Below, one piece after another: positions 1 through 8,779 of a stretch of 28,320 bases of DNA. Numbering within the stretch: the stretch's first letter is position 1; every line of letters starts with the position of its first letter. The position numbers were made by a program, and so were the translations under genes. The notes under the pieces are model-generated. The model had not been told where the DNA came from. It worked only from the letters and a program-made list of their open reading frames with translations, and searched no databases. The DNA comes from Chloroflexota bacterium (GTDB taxonomy: Bacteria; Chloroflexota; Limnocylindria; Limnocylindrales; CSP1-4), in the NCBI GenBank assembly GCA_015661135.1, contig JACVXW010000043.1, positions 1-28,320 of the forward strand, written 5' to 3'.

Positions 1-2
1 CC

Positions 3-809
3 CTGTGGATCGGCGACCACCTCCTGTACCGGTTCGCCGACGGATCCACTCGCGGCCCGTGGGAGGTCTGGACCCTGCTCTCCGCGATCGCCGCGTCGAC
101 GACCCGGATCAGGCTCGGCCCGCTCGTGGCGGCCACCGCCTTCCACGCTCCGGCGATGCTGGCGAAGATGGCGGCGACCGTGGACGAGGTGAGCAACGGC
201 CGCCTGATCCTGGGGCTCGGGGCCGGCTGGAACGAAACCGAGTTCCGGGCATTCGGTTTCCCGTTCGACCACCGGGTTGACCGGTTCGAGGAGGCATTCA
301 CGATCATCCGGACCCTGTTGCGGGACGGCGAAGTCGACTTCGACGGGCGCTATTACCAGGCCCGCGATTGCGAGCTACGCCCGCGGCCGGCACGGCCAGG
401 CGGGCCGCCGCTGCTGATCGGCAGCAGGGGGGAGCGGATGCTCCGGATCACCCTGCCGTACGTCGACGGCTGGAACGTCTGGTTCAACGACACCGCGAAC
501 TCGCCGGCCGGGGTGCCGGCCCTGCGGGACCTCGTGGACGGCATCTGCCGCGAGGCGGGACGCGATCCGGTCGCCGTCGAGCGCTCCGTGGCGGTCCAGG
601 TCCGGCTGACGGGCGGGACCGGCCGGGCGCAGGGGGACTATGCGCAGGAGCGGTTCGCGCCGCTCACGGGGACCCCGGACGTGATGGCCGAGGCGCTGCG
701 GGCCTATGCTCGCGAGGGGATCGGCGAGGTCCAGGTCGTCCTCGACCCGATCACCCTCGACTCAATCGAGGAATTCGCTGCCGTCCTTGAGCTCCTCGAC
801 CGCAGCTGA
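3..809 (+). CDS. LLM-class (F420-dependent type) oxidoreductase, 3' part
   Basis: The reading frame is open from the window edge, so the true start lies outside; internal methionines are not starts. The product looks like a luciferase-like monooxygenase fold enzyme that probably uses F420 or FMN to oxidise or reduce a small organic substrate in the cytoplasm. Visible family signatures are a GDHLL segment at the left edge, the block VDEVSNGRLILGLGAGWNE followed by EFRAFGFPF, the RVDRFEEAFTIIRTLL helix, and a late PLLIGSRGERMLRI strand-turn typical of the TIM-barrel C-terminal half. The end, with the EVQVVLDP strand and a final helix, is normal. The substrate cannot be read from the sequence, and F420 rather than FMN is inferred from subfamily resemblance only. 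The next gene follows after about 64 bases in the same direction. Confidence 0.85.
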   Translation: MWIGDHLLYRFADGSTRGPWEVWTLLSAIAASTTRIRLGPLVAATAFHAPAMLAKMAATVDEVSNGRLILGLGAGWNETEFRAFGFPFDHRVDRFEEAFTIIRTLLRDGEVDFDGRYYQARDCELRPRPARPGGPPLLIGSRGERMLRITLPYVDGWNVWFNDTANSPAGVPALRDLVDGICREAGRDPVAVERSVAVQVRLTGGTGRAQGDYAQERFAPLTGTPDVMAEALRAYAREGIGEVQVVLDPITLDSIEEFAAVLELLDRS

Positions 810-873
810 GCAGCGGCAAGCGGTCCGGCGTGGTGCAATACGCTTTGTCTCGGGTCGCCCAGGAAGGATGACG

Positions 874-2529
874 ATGACCGCCGTTCGAAACGGATCGCGA
901 CGCCAGGACGAGCTGTCGGCGCTCGACAGGCGGATCATCGAGCACCTCCAGGCGGACGGCCGCCGCCCGTTCACCCAGATCGCCGCCGAGCTCGGGGTCT
1001 CCGAGGCCGCCGTCCGAGCCCGGACGAACCGCCTCGTCGAGCGGGGGATCCTCCAGATCGTCGGCGTGGTGGATCCGGGCAAGATGGGCTTCCAGCAGGC
1101 GCTCATCGGAATCCGCTGCGAACCGGGCCGGCTCGTGAGCGTGGCCGACGCCCTCGCGGCGCTGCCAGAGGTGGACTACGTCGTGGTGACCACCGGCCGG
1201 TACGACATCCTCGTCGAGATCGTGTCCGAGGACGGCGACGGGTTGCTCCGCTTCCTCACGGACCGGCTCCCGGCCATTGACGGCCTCCGCGACACGGAAT
1301 CGTTCACCTACCTCCGCCTGGTGAAGCAGACCTACCAGTTCGGGCTGGTCGTGCCGCCGCTGCTCGGCCGGCGCAGTCCCCTTGCCTCCATCGGCGAACC
1401 CGAGTCGGATCTGGGCGACCTGGAGGGCCTCGACCGCGCAGCGCTCGTCGGCGGACTCGTGGGGCGACCGGCGGAGGATCGAGCGGCGTACGATCGAATC
1501 GTCCGGATCGTGAGCTGGGCATTCCTGGTAGTGACCGCCGTGATCGTTGGCGCGAGCGGCCTGTGGCCGCAGACGGCACCCGCCATCTACATTCTTCTCG
1601 GACTGGCGGCAGCCTTCGTCCTCGTGGTCCACGATCTCGTGCCAGCCGGCGCGCTCGGGGCCGCGAAATACCTCCTCGAGGGGACGGTCGCGCTGACCTT
1701 CGCGACGCTCCTGGTCCTGCTGACCGGCGGTCACGCCAGCCCCTTCTTCTTCACCTTCCCGCTCATCGTGGGTGCCGCGGCGCTCGTCGTGCGGGCCAGG
1801 GCCACCTTCGTCCTTGCCGCCTCGGCAGTGGTGGGCTACGTCGTGGCCTCGGCGCTCGGCAGCGTGCCGGCCACCCCGACAGAGGTTGTCACCGTGGCCA
1901 TCAACATCACGGCGATGCTGCTGCTGGCGTATGTCGGATCCGTGATCGGACGGGAGCAGCGGCGGGCGCGGGACGCCGCCATCCGCCTGTCGGCCGTCGA
2001 TCCCTTGACCGGCCTCTTCAATCGGGCCTTCTTCTTCGCCGCGCTCGAGCGGGAGATGGCCCGGAGCGCTCGGTCCGGGCGCGGATTCTGCCTCCTGATG
2101 CTCGACCTCGACGAACTCAAGACCATCAACGATCGGGCGGGGCACCATGCAGGTGACGCGGCGCTCCGGGCAGTCGCGGACACGATCCGGAGCGGAATCC
2201 GGAAGATCGACGTAGCGGCCCGCTATGGCGGCGACGAGTTCGTGGCGGTCCTGCCCGAGACGGACCCGACCGGCGGCTGGGTTGTCGCCGAGAAGATGCG
2301 GCTCGGCGTTGAGGCAAGCGAGATGGAAGGCTTGGGGCATTCCACCGTCTCCATCGGGGTCATCTCGTACCCGCGCGACGGCGCCACGGCGGACGACCTC
2401 ATGATCAGCGCGGATCGGGCGATGTACGCGAGCAAGCGGGCCGGCCGCAACCGGGTCGCCGGCCCGGAGACCGGAGTGGTGGACGAAGACGACGCCGCAC
2501 CTCGGCGCGCGCGCGCCGTCGCCCGGTAG
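874..2529 (+). CDS. Lrp/AsnC regulator fused to six membrane helices and a GGDEF diguanylate cyclase domain
   Basis: A 551-residue three-part protein. Residues about 13-62 form an AsnC-type winged helix-turn-helix (LDRRIIEHLQADGR, then a recognition helix in SEAAVRARTNRL). Residues about 63-155 form the Lrp/AsnC ligand-binding (RAM) domain. Six hydrophobic helices lie at about 212-230, 235-254, 266-284, 290-306, 309-329 and 337-359. Residues 370-530 are a GGDEF domain with an intact GGDEF signature at 452-456. An RxxD motif at 443-446 sits exactly five residues upstream, the position of the product-inhibition I-site. The protein should make c-di-GMP at the membrane. Whether the HTH still binds DNA or only dimerises is unknown. 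ATG 874 is preferred over ATG 868 because AGGAAGG (861-867) lies six bases before 874 but touches 868. I know of no common protein with this domain order. Confidence 0.88.
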   Translation: MTAVRNGSRRQDELSALDRRIIEHLQADGRRPFTQIAAELGVSEAAVRARTNRLVERGILQIVGVVDPGKMGFQQALIGIRCEPGRLVSVADALAALPEVDYVVVTTGRYDILVEIVSEDGDGLLRFLTDRLPAIDGLRDTESFTYLRLVKQTYQFGLVVPPLLGRRSPLASIGEPESDLGDLEGLDRAALVGGLVGRPAEDRAAYDRIVRIVSWAFLVVTAVIVGASGLWPQTAPAIYILLGLAAAFVLVVHDLVPAGALGAAKYLLEGTVALTFATLLVLLTGGHASPFFFTFPLIVGAAALVVRARATFVLAASAVVGYVVASALGSVPATPTEVVTVAINITAMLLLAYVGSVIGREQRRARDAAIRLSAVDPLTGLFNRAFFFAALEREMARSARSGRGFCLLMLDLDELKTINDRAGHHAGDAALRAVADTIRSGIRKIDVAARYGGDEFVAVLPETDPTGGWVVAEKMRLGVEASEMEGLGHSTVSIGVISYPRDGATADDLMISADRAMYASKRAGRNRVAGPETGVVDEDDAAPRRARAVAR

Positions 2530-2535
2530 CGGGAG

Positions 2536-2559
2536 CGGGTCGACCCGCCGGTGTAGGAT
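2536..2559 (+). promoter_or_regulatory. Candidate promoter and 12-bp palindrome before the metB-like gene
   Basis: A perfect palindrome, CGGGTCGACCCG, occupies 2536-2547. It lies just upstream of a good -10 hexamer TAGGAT (2554-2559). The -10 ends seven bases before the ATG at 2567, so the transcript would begin at or next to the start codon (leaderless). The palindrome falls between the expected -35 and -10 positions, where a repressor would block RNA polymerase. No convincing -35 is visible. The regulatory role is inferred from position only. Confidence 0.4.
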
Positions 2560-2566
2560 CGCCGCC

Positions 2567-3837
2567 ATGACAACCCCCGGGGACTCCAACGGCGCTCCGC
2601 CGCGCCCCGCGCTCGGCGACGCCACCCGCGCCATCCGCGCCGCATCGAAGAGCCCGACCGTCCTCCAGCGGCCGACCGCGGTGCCGATCTACCAGACGGC
2701 CACCTTCACCTCGCCCGACGCCGAGTCACTCGGGTTCGTCTCCGCCGACGCCCGCGCCGGCTACTCGTACAGCCGGCTCTCGAACCCCACCACGACGGCC
2801 CTCGGCGCGGCCTATGCGGAGCTGGCCGGGGCGGAGGCGGGGATCGCCCTGGCGTCGGGCATGGCGGCCGTCCACGCGGCCTGCGCGGCCGTCCTGCGGG
2901 CGGGCGACCGGGTCGTGGCGCCCCTTGCCGCGTACGGCTCGACGCGTTCCCAGCTGATCAACTACTTCGGCCGTTTCGGCGTGGGAATCCAGCTTGTGGA
3001 CATCACGGACCTCGACGCGGTCGCGACAGCCCTGGCGGCCGCACCGACGCGGCTCCTCTGGGCGGAGTCGTCGGCCAACCCGACCACCTTCGTGGCCGAC
3101 CACGCCGCGCTGGCGGAACTCGCCCACCGCCACGGGGCGTACTACTTCGCCGACAACACCTTTGCCTCGTCGTACCTGTGCCGGCCGCTCGAGTTCGGGG
3201 CAGACCTCGTGATCGAGTCGGCCACCAAGTACATCGGCGGCCACAACGACCTGACGGCCGGGGTCGTGGCGTCAACACCGTCGGTCGCGTCGCCACCGAC
3301 ACGGGGGCCACCCTCGGCCCGTTCGACGCGTTCCTTGCCATCCGCGGCATCCTCACGTTCCCGGTCCGGATGGACCGGCACGGTGAGAACGCTAAGGCAC
3401 TCGCGGCGTGGCTGGAGCGTCATGCGGCCGTGGAACGCGTTCTCTACCCGGGCCTGCCGTCGCATCCCCAGCATGCCGTGGTCGAGCGGCAGTGGCGACC
3501 CGGCAACGCCGGCGGCATGCTCGCCTTCGAGGTCGTGGGGGGCCGCGCCGGTGGCGAGGCGGTCATCGACGCCCTCACCCTCACCGAGCGGACGGCGTCA
3601 CTCGGCGGGGTCCACACGATGGTGGTCCACCCGCCGTCAACCTCGCAGCGCCAGCTGAACGACGAGGAATTGCTCGCCAGCGGCATCCGACCAGGCCTCC
3701 TGCGGGTGAGCGTTGGCCTTGAGGATGTCGACGACCTCAAGGTGGACTTCGACCACGCGCTGGCCGTCGCGCGGCGGATCGCGGCCGGGACGCCCGCGTC
3801 GGTCGCGGTCGGGACGCCAACGTCCGTCGACGCCTGA
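2567..3837 (+). pseudogene. Cystathionine gamma-synthase / Cys-Met metabolism PLP enzyme, interrupted by a frameshift
   Basis: Two overlapping frames together make one trans-sulfuration-family enzyme of about 420 residues. Frame one (2567 to about 3275) carries PIYQTATFTS, YSRLSNPTT, the ASGMAAVHA turn, the DNTFASSYL segment and the PLP-lysine motif ESATKYIGGHNDLTAGVV. The second frame, from about 3270 to the stop at 3837, continues with RVATDTGATLGPFDAFL and ends with the usual LRVSVGLEDVDDLKVDF segment. Between them the expected run of roughly five residues after VVASTP is shortened and out of phase, so a small deletion near 3265-3280 is likely. Family members make cystathionine from activated homoserine, split it, or add sulfide to acylhomoserine; the exact activity cannot be chosen here. 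All key residues are present, so it is either a recent pseudogene or a sequence error. Confidence 0.85.
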
Positions 3838-3850
3838 GCGCGAGCGGACG

Positions 3851-5353
3851 ATGTCCACGCTGACCGCGGGCCGGTCGGCGGATCGACCGGGGACCGGCAT
3901 CACGGCCCGCCTGGATGCGGCCTGGCTGGTCGTCTGGCGGCTGTTCACGTCGGTGAACTTCGCCGTGCTCCAGATCATGGTCCTGCTGGTCCTGTCGGTC
4001 GTCGGCATGGTGATCCGCCAGCTGCCCGGATTTGCCTTCCGGTCGGTCGGGGACTATGCGGCCGCGATGGGTGCCCAGCACGCCCGCTACGACCCGGTCC
4101 TCGGCGTCGGGGTCGTCAACCTCATGGAGCGTCTCCAGCTCTTCCAGGTCTTCAGTTCCACGTGGTTCACGATCGGGCTCATCGTCCTGGTCGTCTCGAT
4201 CATCATGTGCACGATCGATCGGACGCCTCGCCTGTGGCGGCATTCGGCGGAGATCCGGGTCGTCCAGCCGGACGCGTACTTCGATCCGAATTTGCCGGAT
4301 CGGGTCCGAATCGCGGGCGGGGCCGGCGCGCTGGATACGGACCGGGTCCGGTCGCTCTTCAAGCGGCACCGCTTGGCCGTCCGCGCGGAGACGGTCGGCG
4401 ACGTGCAGTACGTGTACGGGGATCGCCATCGCTGGACGAAGATGGCGACGCTCCTGACCCATCTCGGCCTGATCCTGTTCCTCGTCGCGGCGGCCGTAAC
4501 CGCTCGACTCGGTGACGAGGTTGGCCTGATCGTCGGCGAGGGTGACACCCTCACCGTCCAGCCGATCGGGACGCCCGGCCTCCTCCTGGTCCGGAACAAC
4601 GGGTTCGAGGCCCCCGGCCTGTTCGAGAACGGCGTCCCGTCGGACTTCGTCACGGACCTGTCTGTCTACCAGGACGGGGTCCTGCTCGCCCGCAAGTCGA
4701 TCCGGGTCAACGATCCCCTGCGAGTTGCCGACTACTCGTTCCACCAGAACGGCTTCGGACCGGCGCCGGTCCTCCGAATCCGGGATCTGGGCGGCAACGT
4801 CCTGTGGTCCGGCCCGGTGCCGCTGACCGACAGCGCCGGTGGCCTGCCGTTCGGGACGCTCGTCGTGCCCGGCCGGGAGATCGGCCTCCAACTCCTCCTC
4901 GACCGAACCTCGCAGGGGATCGGGACGGTCCTCCTGCTGCCGTATGTCGTGACCGGGCTCAACCCGGACGGCTCGAAGAAGATCGAAACGGGCTTTCCGC
5001 TGACCGTCACGAACGGCGCCACGGCCACCTTTGAGGCGCTCGACTTCGACGTCACGCTCGAGGGTTTCAGCGAGTACACGCTGCTCATCGCCAAGAAGGA
5101 TCCGGGCCAGGGGATTGTCTGGTTCGCGTTCGGCAGCCTGATCACGGGCCTGGCGATCACCTTCTACCTGCCGCGCCGGCGGGTCTGGGCACGGCTCGAC
5201 GGGTCCGGCGAGCTGGCGCTCGTCGGCCGCTCAGATCGCTACGTCGACTTCGACCGCGAGTTCGGCCGGCTCGTCGACGACCTCGTCGTTGCCCGGACCG
5301 CGGCGGGGCCGCCCGGCGCCGGCGAACCCGGCCCCTCGAGCCCCGGTGCCTGA
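3851..5353 (+). CDS. resB: ResB-like cytochrome c biogenesis protein
   Basis: A 500-residue membrane protein matching the ResB/Ccs1 family, which works with CcsA (ResC) to bring haem and reduced apocytochrome together outside the membrane in system II cytochrome c maturation. Hydrophobic segments lie near residues 25-55 (after VWRLFTSVNFAVLQ), 100-125 (TWFTIGLIVLVVSIIMCTI), 197-220 (after DRHRWTKMATLLTHLG) and close to the C-terminus (GIVWFAFGSLITGLAITFYL followed by the RRR stop-transfer). A large extracytoplasmic domain sits between the third and fourth. The early SVNFAVLQ and THLGLILFLV segments and the late FAFGSL.TGLAITFYLPRRRVW segment are family hallmarks. ATG 3851 begins 13 bases after the preceding stop. 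No CcsA or cytochrome gene is in the window. The 3' end overlaps the next gene by eight bases. Confidence 0.85.
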   Translation: MSTLTAGRSADRPGTGITARLDAAWLVVWRLFTSVNFAVLQIMVLLVLSVVGMVIRQLPGFAFRSVGDYAAAMGAQHARYDPVLGVGVVNLMERLQLFQVFSSTWFTIGLIVLVVSIIMCTIDRTPRLWRHSAEIRVVQPDAYFDPNLPDRVRIAGGAGALDTDRVRSLFKRHRLAVRAETVGDVQYVYGDRHRWTKMATLLTHLGLILFLVAAAVTARLGDEVGLIVGEGDTLTVQPIGTPGLLLVRNNGFEAPGLFENGVPSDFVTDLSVYQDGVLLARKSIRVNDPLRVADYSFHQNGFGPAPVLRIRDLGGNVLWSGPVPLTDSAGGLPFGTLVVPGREIGLQLLLDRTSQGIGTVLLLPYVVTGLNPDGSKKIETGFPLTVTNGATATFEALDFDVTLEGFSEYTLLIAKKDPGQGIVWFAFGSLITGLAITFYLPRRRVWARLDGSGELALVGRSDRYVDFDREFGRLVDDLVVARTAAGPPGAGEPGPSSPGA

Positions 5354-6959
5354 CCTCGACGACCTCGGGTCGGCCCTCCTGCCCGGCGCCCGTCGGGTGG
5401 GTGGCACGGGGGCCGCAAGCCCGATCTCGTGGGTCCGGGTAATGAAAGCACGCGTGCCTGCTTTCGATGCCCTCGAGCCCGGCGACCTCGCGATCGTGCC
5501 CGCTTCGGCGCTCGCGGTCGTGGCGCCGACGCACGGCGAGCTGACGGCGCTCGTGGACGCCTGCGTCGCGGCCCGGCTCGCCGGTCTGCTCCTGATCGAT
5601 GGCGATGTCGCGCAGGCCGCAGGCGAAGAGACCGGCAGAGCGAGTGCCACAAGCCTCCTCGACGACCTCGTCGCGGCGCTCGATCGGGTGGGCATGCCGG
5701 CCCTTCGGATGCCCCGCGCCGACCCGATCGCCCTGGAGCGGAGCGTCATCGGGTTCCTCGTGGCGCGGGGAGCGGAGCTGGATCGACAGGCGGCCCTGCT
5801 GGAATCGCGGCTGGAACGGCTGGCCCTCGAGGGCGGTGGTCCCGCAGCGCTCGTTGCGGCGATCGGGGCGTTCCTCGGCCGTGCCGTGGCGCTCGAGGGT
5901 CGGCGCGGCGACGGGCTGGCGGTGCACGCGCCGATGGACGTCCCCGACGCCGTCGCGGCGGTCCGTGCCTATCACGCCCGGCCCCGGGAGGCCGTGGCCC
6001 TCCGGGTTGCGCTCCCGGCCGCAGCCGGCTCTGCCGTCGTTGCCGGCAGCGGATCCGCGAGCAGGGGATCCGCCGGCAGCCTCGCCCTGCTCGGGGAGCG
6101 CCCGGCCGGGGAACTGGAACGGGTGGTGGCGGCCCGGATCGGGGCGCTCCTGGCCCTTGAGCTGGCGAGGGACGAGGCCATCCGCCGCGCCCGCGACCAG
6201 GCGCGACGCGCCGAGGTGCTGCCTCCTGCCGGGCCGCCGTGGGTGGTCCTCCTGGTGCGTCAGCGAGTGCCCGGCACGGACGGCGATGCCGCCGAGGCGC
6301 GCGACCAACGAGACGCCGTTCGACGCGAACTTCGACTGCTTGCCCCGGCCCGACGGCTCGCCCTCCGGGGCGACGCGGACTCGCTCGAGATCCGGGCAGT
6401 CCTGGCCGTGGACGCGCCGGGGCCGGCCGACGCGGCTTACGGCGACCCCGGCGTCGTGGCGCGCAGTTCCAGCGTCGGTTCGGATCCGGAGGGGCTCGGA
6501 ATCGCCGCACGCATGGCGAGCTTCCTCGGACGCACGGTCGCCATCTCGCTGCCGTTCACGTCCACGGCCGATCGGCCCACCGCGGAGGCCGAGGCCCGCG
6601 CGACCCTCGAGAGCGCCGAGGCCCTGGCCGAGCCGCCGGCGGTCGCCCGGGCAGCGCGCCTCCCGATCTACCGCATGCTGGGCGCCCTGCACAACCTGCC
6701 GGAGGGCGAGCGCCTGGCCCGGGCCCTGCTCGAGCCGGTCCTTGCCGGTCGGCCGGACGTGCGTCGGGAGCACCTCGCCACGCTCCGAGCGCTGCTCGAC
6801 CATGGCGGCGTGAACGAGGCCGCGGCGGCGCTCAGGGTTCACCGCAACACAGTGGCCTACCGTCTGCGGCGAATCGAGGAGCGGACCGGCTGGCACCTCT
6901 CGGATCCGGAGATTCGCCTTCCCCTTGCGATCGCCCTCAGATTTGTGCAAAACGACTGA
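5346..6959 (+). CDS. PucR-family transcriptional regulator
   Basis: A 537-residue regulator if translation starts at GTG 5346, which overlaps the resB stop by eight bases; upstream in-frame codons would intrude into resB. The N-terminal part resembles the PucR domain (SPISWVRVMKARVPAFDALEPGDLAIVP). The middle looks like a divergent GGDEF-like/CdaR-type region with no catalytic motif. The last 60 residues form the HTH_30 helix-turn-helix: a helix in LATLRALLDHGGVNEAAAAL followed by VHRNTVAYRLRRIEERTG. Such proteins control purine, amino-acid or other nitrogen catabolism genes in response to a small ligand. Lying directly upstream of glnA in the same direction, it is a natural candidate to control nitrogen assimilation, but that link is inferred from position. 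Confidence 0.85.
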   Translation: MPDLDDLGSALLPGARRVGGTGAASPISWVRVMKARVPAFDALEPGDLAIVPASALAVVAPTHGELTALVDACVAARLAGLLLIDGDVAQAAGEETGRASATSLLDDLVAALDRVGMPALRMPRADPIALERSVIGFLVARGAELDRQAALLESRLERLALEGGGPAALVAAIGAFLGRAVALEGRRGDGLAVHAPMDVPDAVAAVRAYHARPREAVALRVALPAAAGSAVVAGSGSASRGSAGSLALLGERPAGELERVVAARIGALLALELARDEAIRRARDQARRAEVLPPAGPPWVVLLVRQRVPGTDGDAAEARDQRDAVRRELRLLAPARRLALRGDADSLEIRAVLAVDAPGPADAAYGDPGVVARSSSVGSDPEGLGIAARMASFLGRTVAISLPFTSTADRPTAEAEARATLESAEALAEPPAVARAARLPIYRMLGALHNLPEGERLARALLEPVLAGRPDVRREHLATLRALLDHGGVNEAAAALRVHRNTVAYRLRRIEERTGWHLSDPEIRLPLAIALRFVQND

Positions 6960-7012
6960 GTACAAGTGTCCAACATGAGCCGCGCCACGTGGTCTCCCGG
7001 GGACTTCCCTGT

Positions 7013-7105
7013 TAGCATCGTGGTCATTGGCAGACCGGGCTCAAGTCTCGTGCGCTACGCACAAGCGGCCGGTCGGAAGCAGGCCAGGACTGGCCGCAGG
7101 GGAGG
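7013..7105 (+). promoter_or_regulatory. glnA leader: possible -10 and strong ribosome binding site
   Basis: The 154-base gap before glnA holds a possible -10, TAGCAT (7013-7018), with only a poor -35 (TGGTCT, 6990-6995). Two small hairpins follow: GTGCG/CGCAC around 7050-7062, and GGCCA/TGGCC around 7082-7095. A strong Shine-Dalgarno AGGGGAGG lies at 7098-7105, eight bases before the GTG start. An ATG at 7107 is out of frame with glnA and is not the start. No known nitrogen-control riboswitch fold was recognised. Confidence 0.35.
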
Positions 7106-7113
7106 CATGATCG

Positions 7114-8478
7114 GTGGTCGCACCGTACGAAGCCGTTGACGGTATCGAGCGCATCCAGGGCGCGAAGGCCCAGGGCATCCGGTTCATCCAGCTCCAGTTC
7201 ACCGACATCATCGGTGCGGTCAAGGCCGTCACGATCCCGATCCACCAGCTGGAGGGGTCGGTCAAGCACGGGACCTGGTTCGACGGATCGTCCGTGGAGG
7301 GGTTCACCCGGATCGCCGAGAGCGACCAGTACCTCATGCCGGATATGCGGACCTTCTCCGAGATTCCGTGGCAGCCCGGGACCGGGCCGCGCGGGACGGC
7401 CCGCGTGATCTGCGACGTCTTCACGCCGAGCGGGGAACCGTTCGTCGGAGATCCGCGCCACGTCCTGCGCCGGCAGGTGGAGCGCGCGAAGAAGCTCGGC
7501 TACCTCGTGAACATGGGTCCGGAGCTCGAGTTCTTCCTGTTCCGCCGCGGCGAGGACGGCAGCATCGAGCCGCTCCCGCACGATCAGGCCGGCTATTTCG
7601 ACTTCTCGACGGACCTGGCCCAGGAAGTCCGCCAGGACATGGTGGACGCCCTCGAGGCGTTCGGGATCCGGGTGGAGGCAGCCCACCACGAGGTAGCCGC
7701 CGGCCAGCACGAGATCGACTTCGAGTACGCCGACGCTCTCCAGACCGCAGACAACGCGATCACCTTCAAGTTCACCCTCAAGGCGATCGCCCAGCAGCAC
7801 GGCCTGTACGCGACGTTCATGCCCAAGCCGATCCACGGGATCAACGGCTCGGGGATGCACACCCACCAGAGCCTGTACTCCATCGCCGATGCCCGGAACT
7901 CGTTCGCGGATCCGGACGCGCCGTACGGCCTGTCCGAACTCGCGAAGTCGTACATGGCCGGCATCCTCGCCCATGCCCGCGGCATGAGCGCGGTCCTCGC
8001 CCCGCTGGTCAACTCGTACAAGCGGCTCGTGCCCGGCTACGAGGCGCCGACCTACATCACGTGGGGCCGGACCAACCGCAGCGCGCTGATCCGCGTCCCC
8101 AAGATCTCGCCCGGCAAGTCCATCGAGGGGACGCGGGCCGAGGTCCGCTGCCCCGACCCATCATCCAACACCTACCTCGCCTTTGCCGTGATGATCGCGG
8201 CCGGCCTGGACGGCGTCGAGAAGGGCATGACCCTCGCGGCACCGGTCGAGGAGTCGCTGTTCGAGATGGACGCCGCAGCGATCGCGTCCAAGTCGATCAA
8301 GGAACTGCCCGGCACACTGGGCGAGGCGCTCGACGAGCTCGAGAAGGACGAGATCGTCCGGGAGGCGCTCGGCGACCACGTCTACAGCCACTTCGTCGCA
8401 GCGAAGCGGTCCGAGTGGGACGAGTACCGGACGCAGGTCTCCGACTGGGAGGTCGATCGCTACCTGGACCAGTTCTAA
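7114..8478 (+). CDS. glnA: Glutamine synthetase, type I
   Basis: A 454-residue cytoplasmic enzyme that makes glutamine from glutamate, ammonia and ATP, forming a dodecamer. Signatures in order are the beta-grasp segment DIIGAVKAVTIP, the DGSSVEGF motif (57-64), the metal/ATP motif GPELEFFLF, the HHEVAAGQHEIDF block, the catalytic NGSGMHTHQS stretch, and YKRLVPGYEAPTYITWGRTNRSA with the ensuing RVP segment. The length fits the GSI-alpha form found in Gram-positives, Chloroflexota and Thermotogae. I see no adenylylation-site tyrosine segment of the beta type. The GTG start is set by the strong Shine-Dalgarno eight bases upstream. A terminator hairpin follows, so glnA is probably the last gene of its transcript. 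Confidence 0.97.
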   Translation: MVAPYEAVDGIERIQGAKAQGIRFIQLQFTDIIGAVKAVTIPIHQLEGSVKHGTWFDGSSVEGFTRIAESDQYLMPDMRTFSEIPWQPGTGPRGTARVICDVFTPSGEPFVGDPRHVLRRQVERAKKLGYLVNMGPELEFFLFRRGEDGSIEPLPHDQAGYFDFSTDLAQEVRQDMVDALEAFGIRVEAAHHEVAAGQHEIDFEYADALQTADNAITFKFTLKAIAQQHGLYATFMPKPIHGINGSGMHTHQSLYSIADARNSFADPDAPYGLSELAKSYMAGILAHARGMSAVLAPLVNSYKRLVPGYEAPTYITWGRTNRSALIRVPKISPGKSIEGTRAEVRCPDPSSNTYLAFAVMIAAGLDGVEKGMTLAAPVEESLFEMDAAAIASKSIKELPGTLGEALDELEKDEIVREALGDHVYSHFVAAKRSEWDEYRTQVSDWEVDRYLDQF

Positions 8479-8524
8479 CCAGCGATCGCGGCCGCGCCCG
8501 GGCCGCTCGTCGCCGGTCACCCTT

Positions 8525-8552
8525 GACGCGGGCCCCGTCCCGGGCCCGCGTC
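8525..8552 (+). terminator. Hairpin terminator after glnA
   Basis: A perfect 11-bp stem (GACGCGGGCCC at 8525-8535, GGGCCCGCGTC at 8542-8552) encloses a six-base loop about 46 bases after the glnA stop. There is no long T tract, as is usual for intrinsic or hairpin-assisted terminators in very GC-rich genomes. Confidence 0.65.
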
Positions 8553-8680
8553 GCCGATTCCGGGCTCAGTGGCCTCGGCACTGCAGCCCGCTGTTCTGGC
8601 CCGGTGTCCGTCACGGCTGTGGGGCCGTTCCCGAACCCGGTGCTATCATCCGCGGGCCCTGTCATACGGGCACCCTCGGT

Positions 8681-8757
<77 letters not shown>

Positions 8758-8779
8758 CACCTCCATCCCAGGGTGCGAC

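Noticed and set aside
751..2634. Long open frame on the minus strand opposite the Lrp-GGDEF gene
   Set aside because: Its translation is low-complexity Arg/Gly/Asp-rich sequence with no motif; it is a by-product of high GC at third positions of the real gene.
3260..3285. Programmed ribosomal frameshift in the metB-like gene
   Set aside because: There is no slippery heptamer or downstream pseudoknot, and expected residues are missing, so a deletion is more likely.
5157..6965. 602-codon minus-strand open frame opposite the PucR gene
   Set aside because: No domain or signal is visible, and the plus-strand frame has a clear helix-turn-helix and PucR domain.
6940..6990. NtcA- or GlnR-like operator before glnA
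   Set aside because: A loose GTG...GTAC arrangement was seen but has poor spacing and symmetry; not enough to call a site.
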